Assembly: GCA_003116995.1 (NCBI GenBank)
Contig: BDSL01000023.1
Span: 496,001-560,000, forward strand
DNA: 64,000 bases
DNA from: Yamagishiella unicocca
Lineage: Eukaryota; Chlorophyta; Chlorophyceae; Chlamydomonadales; Volvocaceae
Direction of reading: 5' to 3'
Positions 47,929 to 59,900 of this stretch are shown piece after piece. How positions within the stretch are numbered: position 1 is the first letter of the stretch; each line of letters begins with the position of its first letter. Made by a program: the position numbers and the translations under genes. The notes under the pieces were generated by a model that worked only from the letters and a program-made list of their open reading frames with translations, made no database searches and was not told the DNA's origin.

Positions 47929-50900
47929 GTAAATGACCATCGCGTAGGCACTTATATGTACATCCGATCCTATGCCAGCATCGATTCTCCTGGTCAACGC
48001 GATTGGGGCTATGCCATGTTCGCGCCTGGTGCTGGGGATAAGGCGATCTGGCACGGCAACGTGAATCTGACGCGGCATATACATTGCAGGAGACCCACAA
48101 CTGGTCAAGAAGTCCTGCCTGACAAGCGCTCCAAGTGCCGCTGTGCATGTGCTTACCGAAACGGCGTTTGCGGAACTCAGCCAGCGGATCCTTCACCCAC
48201 CACCAGTCCGGAGTGTGCAGCTATACACCGCTGATTGCCTCGTGCCTGTTAAGCAAAACTGGCATCCTAAGAAGACGGTAACCCGGCCATCCATAACAGA
48301 GCATGGAACCGCCAACGCCAGCGAGCAACCGCGTGCAGGTCCTCGTGCTGTTGCGGTTGCAGCTCTGGAACTGCAGGCGTATCAAAGAAATGCTCCAAGG
48401 ATCAGCCCAGGCAACGGCGTGATCCCAGGCGCTGCCTGCAGTGTGCTGTGGGCGGCGCCATGCGGCGCCCGCCAGGGTGGCGTTGATATTTCCGCCAAAG
48501 CTGCCACGGAGGCTGTGTACGTAGCTCCAGTAACAATAGCGCCCTCAGCTTCGGTGCCCTGGGGCACAGCCCCGCTGCGCAGTCCATGTGCTGCTGCTGG
48601 TAGCCCCGGCGGTGGAAACGGGTGCAGCGACGGTCACCGCCTGCAGCCCATAACATCAGAGGACGTGGCTGCAGTGCTGACATCGCTGGCCGCCGCAGAC
48701 CCCTCCTTCATGCCTGAGGTATACGACACCACTGCCCGGTGCGTTGCCCACTGGGCTCCGTGTTAGGTAGTCGGGTAGTCGGGTAGTCGCTCACAAAGCA
48801 CCGTATCTGGATTTTGCGCCCGGCAGTAGTGGCCGTCGGCCTCTTGTTTGGCGCCGGCAGCCTTCAGTTACTGCTGGAGTACGAAGTGTTGCCGGCTCCC
48901 ATGCTGGACCAGGTTAGGGGAACCTTGTCACCGCTGAGCGCTTCCGGGGAGGATGCGGGCCGGCCGCTGTTGCGCGCCGTGTGTTCCACTACCGTAGCAG
49001 CTGAACTGGTGGGTTTGGATGTTTTCCTTTCCTCGCGGAGCCTGGGGCGCAGGCTCGGTCGTCCAGAGGCTAGTGTCTGTCTGTAGAGGTTGATAGGCCC
49101 ACTCAGCAGGGCGCCGCAAGCACGACCAAGGCCGCCCAGAGGGCCTTCCCTCTCGGCGACCCCATACCCCACCCAGGTAGACACCACTATTGCGGCGCGG
49201 GCTCCGGCCCACCCTGACTCTTCATAATCGCATGCACTCACAAGGTGCCACCGACGACTGGCACATGCAATCCATCACCGCCTTCATCGCCGCGTTCGAC
49301 TCGAACCGCCCGGTGTCGCGCCCATACGCCCCCCCCCACACCAACCTGCTGGCAGATGTGCGCTGCTTGGCCAGCACTGCTCGGTTCGGTACCTGATGCC
49401 ACCGCATCGCGGTGGGGGCGGCAGTGGAGTAGGTTGTGGCGGCGTGGGCGGTGGTGGCGTGGGCGGTGTCGGCGTCCACCAGCGGCCGGGGAGCCTCGAG
49501 CTGGCGGCACTGAGCGCCATCCAGGTAGGGAAGGGTGCCGGAGGGATCCGAGGACCGACGCCAAGCCAGGGTCTCTTGCATAGGGCCCTTCTAAAAACGT
49601 CGTCTTGGGGGGTAACTACAGATACGGGGCCGTCCCTGAGTAGTAAGCCAGATGAGTGGCCGGGGAAGGAGTGCCAGATGACGGCCGTACAGTTGTCAGC
49701 GGCGCAGTGCTCTTCACAAGGTCGTCTAAACCGGCCCCATCCGCCGTACTGACGTACCATCTCAGATCTCCACCTGCTGGTTGGACAAGGGCGACGGGCG
49801 GGCACCCGCGCCGGGGCTGCTGGTGGTGCTGGTGGGGGCCCGCGAGCTGGGGGCCACCGGTACCTGCGGCGCCGGTGACGTCATGGGCAGCCGCAGATTC
49901 ATCGGCGGCGGCGGTGATACTCCCGACAGGCAGCTCGCCAGAGGCAGCGCCGCCTTGCCCCGGCCTATACGCCAGCTTCCCGTGCGGGCTGCGACATCGG
50001 ACCTTCGGTTAGGCAACCCGACTGGATCAGCCGCTCCGACAGCTGCCTCGGATTCAAATTCCGTGAACTTAACCCGCCACATCTCGCCAGACAACCGCCA
50101 AAGGGCGTCGTCACAGCCGCAGTCACCGCCGCCGAAGCTTAGCTGCAGTGGTGATGGTAGTGATGGTGACGGTGACGGCGGTGTTGGAGATGTGGTTGGA
50201 CGGGCAGGGCTTGATGAGTGGGTCGGCCTGACTATGGATGCGCTACCGGATTGCGTGATGGCGTTCGAGTGCCGCAATGATGCTGCCGCACAGTCCCCCG
50301 CCCACACAGCGTAAGTGGGTACCCGTAGCCGCTAGAGAGGGCCGCAAACATCTGCCTCATCATTCGGTCGTACTGACACGCCCTCACCCTCATTGGATTG
50401 GATCACGATCTTATAAACTTACCCTGGACATATCCACGGGAGGACCAGGCGCTGGTGGTCTCGAAAAAGTGATTAGATCCCCCCCGAGTCCTGTATCCGG
50501 GCTGGGACGGCGCACCGTTGCACCGTTACCGCTGCCTCTGCACCGTGCCCTACTCCTCGCACTGCGCTGTACGGCCCACAGGTTCATGTGTCGTCCGACC
50601 CGCGTGATTTACCTGAACCCACGCGCGCGAGGATACATGGTAGGCGGCAGGGAGCGAGGATTGGTACAGCGGATGGCCTGTGGGGACTATGGAAAGCACC
50701 AAGCGAATCTTGGTCACAGGAGGATCAATACATGCACTTTGTAAATTGCCCCTTTGGGGGGGAGTAGCGTGATATGAGTGGAGAGGCGCCAAACGGCCAT
50801 CGCAGATACTCCAGCTGCGTCTTGCCAACCGACTGCTGCGCTGTGAGTCCCTTCAACTCCCGGCGTACCCCAACCATCCCTCGGACTCGTCCAACTGCCT

Positions 50901-53900
50901 AACTGCCTAACCGCCAGGGTTGTGATGGCGAGGTGGCGCTTGATGACCTGCCCGCGCTGCCACTGCTAGGGCAGCTGTTCAGTAGGGAGCCGGAGCAGCT
51001 GGAGGCGATGCTGTCGGAGGCGGGCAGCTCAGAAGCGGTGAGTCCTAGGCTCAGCAGGTCACGACCTGACGCGAGAGGAGAGTGCCAGGAGGGTGATGAG
51101 CTGATGACAGGTTGCGGGTAGGGTGCTAGGAGAGCACATGGAAAGTATCTCGTCCTAGTTTGCTGCCCCCCCGTGCTGACCCTGTGGCTTACTCCATCTC
51201 AACTTCCCCCTCCTGTCCGCCGCCCTCTTGACCTCGGCGGTACGACAACACCACTGCAGGGCTTCAGCGCCATCGTCGCCGTACCCGCATGGATCGACGC
51301 GGCCGCCGCAGCCGCCGCGGCAGCAGCCGTCGCCGTCCGCACTCCCCAGTATGCATCAACTTCCTTCAGCACTGGCTGGGCCTCCCACGCCCGTACGACG
51401 GCATTGAGGATGCTCCGACCCCAGTCAGCCCTGGGCGACCAACCCCGTCTCTCCCTCTACTCCGCCGGCACCGCCGCGGCAGCTGGTGCTGCCGGTGCTC
51501 AGTCCACTATCGCAGATTGGGCCACCAACGACTCCTCCGCCATGCAGCCATCAAGCACCCTAGCTGGTATCCGCTGCGAAGCCAACGATCCTGAGTCCGG
51601 CAGCATACGCTGGGCGGGGCTCCTGGCTCGTGAGGTTGAATGCAGCGAGGCCAATGGCGGTAACGGTAACGGTAACGGCGGCAGTTGCGACGCGCCGGAC
51701 GGTCCTGACGCCGTCAACCTGCGGTGTGTCGTCAGCAGCCAGATGCTGCCGCTGTCTTCGCAGCCATCAGCGGTGCGGCGCCTGGCATCCCCCGACGTGA
51801 AGCTGCCCCGGCACCTCAGGACGCTCGGTGGTGGGCTCGGATCACCGCTATCGCGTGCAAGCGACCGTGGCGCTTCCACCGCTATCACCAGCCCCACCAT
51901 CGCCGCCGCCACCGCCTCCTCCTCCTCCGGTATTCACATTCGTGACCAAGCCCACTACCACCAACGTCGCGGAGGCCCTGATGTGGGGGACTTGGACGGG
52001 CAGCCACCCTTGGCTGTTGCAGGTTGGAACATGAGGCACCAGTACGACGGCAGGGGCAGCGCCGCCGCCACCACGCCTGCTTCACTCTCTATGGGTGCCA
52101 GGAGTTGGGGCCAGTCCTTGCCGGGTGTTCAGTCAGGACCACTGGGCGCCGCACCCTTGCCTTGTTCCGTGACCGGCTGCGCGGCATGTCACGTCAAGCC
52201 GGCTGCTGCACCAAGGATATCGAGGAGTGAGTCAGTGGCTGCTGCGGTGGCGGCAGGAGCAGCCCCGCTGACAGTGACATCAAAGGGCGCCTCGCGGTGG
52301 TGGCTCGCAGGCGCCACTGCTGCGCCTCGGCCTCATTCCCGTCACGCACCGGTACGGAGGGCGGCTTCTATGGCTTTCCTGACGCCGTTTCGACCGGCCT
52401 GGTCCCATGGGTCGCAGCACAGCAGCGGCGCCAGTGGTTATGAGGGTGGCCAATCATGCGAGGTAGACCTCAGCAGCGGGGCCCCACGACCGCAGCCGCA
52501 GTCGCAGCCCAATGGCCCAATACGGTCACTCCTTGAAAGGCTGCAGCGACCGCAGCCCAACGGGCCACTGCAGATCTCCCCCCTGCAGCAGCCTCCGTTC
52601 AATGGCCCGATGGTCCAGGAAGTGAGCTCGTCCCTGCAACACCGGAGGAATTTGAGCGATGCGCTTGGCAGCATGGGCGGCTTCGGTGGCACCGGCTGCA
52701 GCAGCGACGCCTGCATGATGGAGGAGGGCGGGCCGGTGGCTGGCGCTGACAAGCGGCCGGTGTCGGGGCTGCCGCATGCAGGGTTGCACTCACCAGCGCA
52801 GCAGCTGATGAGGGAGGGCGGCCAGGTGCCTCGTGCGGACGAGAGGAAGCAGCAGACGGCCGGGCAGGATCCCGTGGTGGGAGTGGCAGCAGCCGACAAT
52901 GGGAAGCGTGGCAGCAACGGCGACACCCTCTGCACTGAACAAAAAGGAGCTCAGCCGCCTGGTTCCTGTCGGAGGGCTGATACAGCGGGCGAAGGAGGGG
53001 CGAACGCTGGGGCGTCGAGAGAAGCTCATCTCCAGCACGTCAAGGCTGTTCGCCCCAAAACCTATTCGCGAAATCATTCCTTCAGCTTCAGTGATGCTGC
53101 TACCAGCTCGGCCCCTGCCGCCCTCACGCCCATCCACTGGGTACTCGACCAGCTGCAGCAGCGCCAACAACCCCACCAGCAACAGCAGCAACAGCAACGG
53201 CAGCAGCAGCAAGTCACATCGTTGTCAGGGGCCCCCTGCAGCGCGACAAAGACACGTTACGGTGCCCTGTCATTGATGCTGCACAAGCAGGCATTGCTGT
53301 CGAGAAGTGCACCTGGAGGTGGCGGCGGCTGTGACAGCCTGCCAGATGGGACGCTCCTGGCTGCCGCTATGAGCAGTGACAGCGGCAGCGGTGTGGATGC
53401 TAATGAAGTACCCAGCAACAACCAGCAGCAGCATGAAGTACCCAGCAGCAACCAGCAGGAGCATGAAGTACCCAGCAGCAACCAGCAGCAGCATGAAGCG
53501 CCCAGCGACAGCCAGCAGCAGCATGAAGTATCCAGCAACAACCAGCAGCAGCATGAAGTGCCCAGCAACAGCCAGCAGCAACATGTCAGGAGTCCCTTCG
53601 GGGATCCAATGACGGCCGTCCTGGGGATTCCACCGGCAATGGTCGACGAGCCGAAGACGCACTTGGAGGCGGCGGTTGCAGTCAAGGTGAAGATGTCAGG
53701 GACCGCAAAGGAGGATGCGGCAGCGGTGAAGGTAGGCGCGGCCGCCAGTGATGTTGTGCGCGCTGGAGCACCTGGACGCGGCAGCAGGAGCTCGCTGTAC
53801 ACCTCAACTACTCCCTGCCAGCCGGAAGGCCCCATGTCCAGCAGCCTTGGCGCCAGCGCCCCTCGCGCCGCCACCAGCTGTCGTGCTGCTTCCCTGGGGT

Positions 53901-56900
53901 CCCTCAACTCGCACCGGGGCATCAGCGCCATCGATCTCACAGCCCACCTTTCGAGAGCACATGCGCGCCAACCAGAAACAGCGCTGCAGACCAACCCCAA
54001 CTTAACGGTTGCGGCCGCCACCGCCGGTGCCCCCGCGGGCCAGCTGCCTGCCGCCCGCCGTGTGCGGCGGCAGACTTGCTCTGTACGGCACCGTGTCCGG
54101 GCCCTATTAGACCAGGTGGAGGCGGAGGAGGAGGAGGAGGGCGAAGGGCTCCCTCCCGGCAGCGGCCCCGGCCTGCAGCAGCTGCTGCAGCAGTGCGAGG
54201 AACAGTGGCACCCCGCCGCCATGCGTCGGCGAGCTAGCTCCGCCATGTACGGCACGTACGGGCCTCAGCGGGAGCTCCAGGTAGGGTCTGTCCTGGCGGC
54301 AGGTTTTTTGGAAGGAAGAAAATTGAGGCGCTTGCTGCGTTGTTGTCTTGGGTGCACGCCTAGCTGTGTTCGTTACTGCGTCTTGAGGGATGTATACCTC
54401 GAAAATTCGTTGGATGATAGCGACCCTCGAGAAGCCACGGATGCCTGTGGCCCAGTGTTCGTTGTATACATCCAGGAATAGTAGGTTTGAAATGGGCAAG
54501 GCTTTGGGGGGCAACCCGGGCAAGAGGATGGAGCCCCTTGCGTGTTGACATGTTGTATGCGAAACCGTGGCCTGTCCGTGTGCGACACCCAACAGAGCTG
54601 ACGTGGCATATCTGAACGGCCGACAGGCCACTAAAATCATCCCCCACACGACGGACCAACCCGCCTCTCACAGCCTCTGCCTTCGTAACCATGTCCTGTA
54701 CTGGGCAATCGACGACGCAGGTGGCCTGCAGCTCCCAGACGAGCTACTCCGGCAGCCCCTGCGACCTGCACTTCTGGGCCTCGACCCCGTTCGTCGGACT
54801 GTCCGCGCCGAGGATCAGCAGTGCCCAGTCGTCCGCGCTGCTGTCCGCGTGCGCCACCCCGGCGATACCCTGGTCGCCCGAGCACGACCAGCGGCCCGAA
54901 GGCCAGGGCTCCCCAAGCGCACCAGAATGGCCTCTGCCTCAGCTGCCTCAGCTGCCTCAACTGCCTCAACTGCCTCAACTGCCTCAACTGCCTCAACTGC
55001 CTCAGCTGCAACCCAGCGCGCCAAACCTCCGGCCACACCGTCTCCCAGCGCAGGCGCTGTCGGCATCACTGACAACGCCTTCTTCTCACCCGCAGCAAGG
55101 GCGGCTCTTCCAGAACCTCCGCAACCAAGAACACCAGGACCAGCCGGGCCTTATGGCCTCTCGTGGTTCCGTTGACTCGCATCCTCGTGGCGCGCTGCTG
55201 TCGACTGCGCCCGCCATCTGTGGTTGGCCGGGACGTGCTTCCGAAGTGGGCTCCTCCGTGACCACCCAAGCGCCAAGGCCCTCGACCAGCGCCCGCGCCC
55301 GCGCCAGCGGCAGCATCGGCACATTCAGCGGGCACTTGCTGCGCACGCTCAATCGATTTCGCGGCGGCGGCTTCCTGGACAGCATCTTCTCGGGGGCCAG
55401 CTTCATAGCGGAAGGCAGTGGCAGCGGCGCCGGCGGCAGCAACGAACGCAACCCGCACGAAAGCGATGCCTCGGAGACTGGATTCCTGTCCAGTTCGGGA
55501 AGCGGCGGTGTCGTCGTCGTTGGCGGCGGTGGGGGCGGCGGGGGTAGCTTCGGGTTGGGAACCTCCCACGCCTTGGATTCGGGCGGCCAGGGCAACATGT
55601 GCTTTACCCCCTTTAACCTGCTGCTGTCCGACAACTCGCTGCCCGCGAGTGAGCTGGCCACAGCAGCTGGCGCGGGTTCAACCCTGCCCTCCTCCGCGAC
55701 TTTGGCGATGACGACGGTGCCAATGGGGCGGGACCCCAGCAGCCGCGAGCTTGGCCGCAGAAGCGGGTCCGCCGCCGCCGCCTTTGCCTCAGCGCTCTTC
55801 GGTCCATCACGGCGCGCCTCCCGTAGCGCCTCTCGCAGCATCGTCCCGGCACAAGACACCTCCACGCGCTGCTCTTGGCTGATGCACACGGATACGGGGG
55901 CGGGGCCGGCTAGGGAGGGCGATACGCGAGGTCAGACACTGGATCCGGTCCCCATACCCGCGGGGGCCCCCTCATATTCGGGATCGCGAGCTGCCGTTGG
56001 ATCCCCCCTCTCCCAGTCGGGGTCGCGGATTGCCACGGCTCTGCTCCTGCGAGCGGCCAGCCGCAGTCGCGCCTTCCTCCAGCGCCGGCAGGCGCCTAAT
56101 CCTTCATTTGACGCTGTCGGCCCTGGCGCCGGCGCTGGTACCAGCAGCGATGCCGCAGCAATGGCGCGACAGAGCGCCGGCGCTGGTAGCCCGGAGCTGG
56201 AGCGGCACGGCGCTGGTGACGGTGATGGTGATGGTGTTGTGGAGGCGGTGCAGCCGGGCTCCGGCTTCGGTGCTGCGCCGGTGGAGCCGCAGGTTGAGTC
56301 GTATTGCGCGTCTACGGCGGCACCTGGTCCGCAGGTCGAGGTGTGGAAGCAGGGCTTGGGGCCGGCTCTGGAGGGCCAGTCGTCGGGGTTCAAGGAGGAG
56401 GCCATACACACGCCCATGCAGCATCAGTCGCATAACACGGCTAATGGCGACGCGAGCTGCAGCGGCCAGCAGGGGGCCGAGGCGGTGCGAGCGGCACTGA
56501 CGACGTCCGGCGCCGCGGCCTCTCCGCCTGCAGCCGCGGCGTGGGGTTTCAGCGGCAGCATCCGAGGCATCACTCCGCAGCGGTCCACCTCGAGCGTCTC
56601 CAACGCGATCGCCGCCGCCCTCGGAGCGGTGCCGACGGCGCACCACCAGATCCAGGCCCGCCGGCGAGTGGATCCGGGTTCCGGAAAGCAGGTGCTGGTC
56701 TTGTGCATGCATGATGTTACGGCTGCTGTACAGGTGCGGCAGCGGTGGCGGTAGCGGTGCATGATGTGGAGGCGACGCCGTTTGATGGACGACCCGTGGG
56801 GGGGTGCACAAAAGAGCCTGTTCGACGGGGGTGGGGTGGAAATCAGGTGTCATATCGGCATAACTGTTTGGGGGCGATCCCTGGTCAGCGTCTGTCACTC

Positions 56901-59900
56901 GCAGGCCGGGAATTGCAGCCTCACCTGTCCGGTACACAAATGGCTCTGGCTCCTGAAACCCTTGAAGCCTGAACCCCTCCAAACAACCGTTGTGTGCTCC
57001 CGACACTCCCGACACTCCCGACACTCCCGACACTCCCGATACTCCCGACGCGGCTCCAGAGGCGGGAGCGGGCTCTGCGGCTGCTGCTCCAAGAGCACAA
57101 GGTCCTGGAGTCGCTCTTCCCGCGCCACATATTGACCTTCCTGGCGCTCAACCCTTCGGCGCTGGGGACCCAGGTGGGGCGCGGGGGGCGCAGAGGAAGG
57201 AGGGGTCCACGGCCGCGGGAGGCAGCTGGGGGCTGCGGTTCGGTTCAGCGAGGCTGGGCCCAAGGGCAGGTAGATGCTTGGAGAAAACGAAATGGGCCGC
57301 TGGCGAGCGCTGGTTGGGGCCGGACTAAAAAGGGTTGTCACCACCAGCGATGCGATGAAAGGGCAATAAAGGGAAGCGGAAAGGGAAGAAAGGGAAGGGA
57401 GTCAAGAGAAAAGAACGGAAGCGATAAGAGAAGTGGAAGAGAAGCGAAATGAATGTTAGGGGGAAGTGGAAGGGAATTGAAAGGAGATGACAGGGAAATG
57501 AAAAGGAGGTGAAGAGAAGTGGAAAGCCGTGCAAATTACAACGGAAGTCAAGAGGTTTGTGAGTCTAAGGAAGCGAAGGGGCTTTTAAGGGGAGAGGAGG
57601 GAAGAGAAGGGGAGAGGAGGGAAGAGAAGGGAAATGAAAGGGACCTTCCACCGCGGCCGCCCCTTGAGAACGCCCCCTGAGGACTCCACCCACCTTTCAC
57701 CCGCAACCATTGCCGCGAGCAATCATCCTACCAACGCCCTCCCGCCCTATCACGCGTCCCCCGCCCTATCCATCGACCCCTCGCACCCCCTCAGGACGAA
57801 TCCAACGGCAGCAGCGGCGCCGGCTCCGGAGCCCGCTACATCCCGACCGCCAGCATCGGCGACGATGACCCCAACACTATGCTGCTGCTGCGCGCGCCGA
57901 CGTCAGCCGCCCCCAGGCACCTGAACGCCGTGCGGCGCATGGTGGCGGCCCAGCAGATGGCCATGACGCGGGTGTCGCAGCTGGCCACCCGCCACAGAAT
58001 GGTCACCATCCTTTTCACGGTGAGCGGGGGTGGAGAGGAAACGCCGGCGGGCTGTGACGGTGTGACCCATGGTTCTTGGGGTTGTCGTGTGACCCCTATT
58101 TAGGATGACGACCTTCCGGAAAGGCGCTCAGGCTTCAACGCGCGGCGGGCGGGGCTGTCGTACATTCGTCATCACGTGCCTGTCGATGCGGCATTCTCTA
58201 GCTGGTCGGACCCAGCCCTCGGGCAGCTCTGCTGACCAGCCTCTGTGTAGCACAAACCCAAAGCGCGGCTGAGCGCCGGCGGCGCCGCCGCCACCGCCAG
58301 GACTTATACGCTGCCACCAGAAGGTACCTCACCTCGGGACTGCCGACAGTTTCACGTGCAGCAGCAGCAGCTAGCCATCGCCGCCCGCTGCGAAACGTTG
58401 CCGCCGGCCGACCGCGTGCCCACTAACCCACCTGGCACGCCGAACCCCGCCCCTGGTTCGCTCCTGCCCTTGCCACCCCCGCCAGGATTGCGTGGGCTTC
58501 ACCAACATGTGTCGCCAGATCGACCCCAAGCTGGTGATGCACTTCCTCAACGAGGTGGGTGCGCTGGCGGCGGAGGCAGGTCCCGGGAGGGAAGGGGTCA
58601 GGCTGGGGTGAGGGCCCCGGGGTCCCCGGCGGAGGCAGGTCCCGGGAGGGAGGGGGTCAGGCTGGGGTGAGGGCTCCAGGCTCCAGGGAAAGGACGTCTG
58701 GTCCGATCCATGCTCCAACCCTCACCCGCCGCCTCCCAACCAGAACTCGACCTTCGCCCAACGGATGAGTCATCAACCTAGCAAAGCCGCTCCCCCACAG
58801 CAACATCCTCACGTCACCAGTATCCAAACCCGCAGGACACTTAGCGCTGCCATGTGTACTCGGTATACTTGCATACTCAGATACCACATAGACACTACTC
58901 TGACGGCCGCCTTCTCGTGTCCCTCACCCGCCCTTGCTTGGTGGCCGACCCGTCCCGGGCCGCTGGCGGAACCCCTGGGCTCCTGCCGTAGCCTCACTCC
59001 CCGCACCACCATCTCCCTCCGCTAGCCTCACTCCCGCCCCCCCCCCATGGTTCTTTTGTGTAACCCCCCCCATCCACGGTGTATGTGCCGCAGCTGTATT
59101 CCCGCTGTGACGCGCTGCTGGATGTGCACAAGGTGGCCAAGATGGAGACCATTGGGGACGCATACGTCGTGGCGGGGGGCCTTATCCGGTACGACAGGCT
59201 AGACGCATTACGTCGCGGCGGGGGGCCTTATCCAGTACAACAGGATAGACGCATACGTCGTGGCGGGGGGCCTTATCCGGTGCGGCACGGTAGGCGCCGC
59301 AGCAGCCCCCGGCCCCTGCCCTCCCCCCCCTGCTGGCGAAGGTCGCAACTCGACGCTGCGCACACCGGATAGTCAACCAGCCCCTGTCGCTGCACACACC
59401 AGACAATCAACCAGCCCCTGTCGCTGCACACACCAGACAATCAACCAGCCCATGTCGCTGCACACACCAGACAGTCAACCAACCCCTGTCACTGCCTGTA
59501 CGCGCTGTCCTGTCCCCTCCGCCTCATCACGGCCACCACCCCTGGCCGCCCCGCCCCTTTCCGTCCCTCGCAGCTACGACGACGACGGCTTCCGCTGTGT
59601 GCTGCCCGAGGGCGAGACGGACGAGCTGCACGCGGCGCAGGTGCTGACGTTCGCCCAGGCCATGCTGCGAGCCAGCCGCGGCCTGACCATGCCGCACACG
59701 GGCGAGCCCATGCAGCTGCGACTTGGGATGCACAGCGGCCCTGTCATGAGCGGAGTGGTGGGGACCAAGCAGCCGCGGTTTACGGTGGGTCGGTGGGTCG
59801 GCGGGTTGGCGGTAAGGATTGCAGTAGGGCGCTGGCTGAGCGGGGTTATGGAGGAGGCTGTCGATGGGGCCGGCCGAGCCGCGCCTGTGGACTGAGCAGC

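Noticed and set aside
48716..49220. Apparent repeat of a (V)DTT..A peptide at 48719 and 49171
   Set aside because: Similarity is limited to four or five residues and both frames soon meet stops; it is probably chance.
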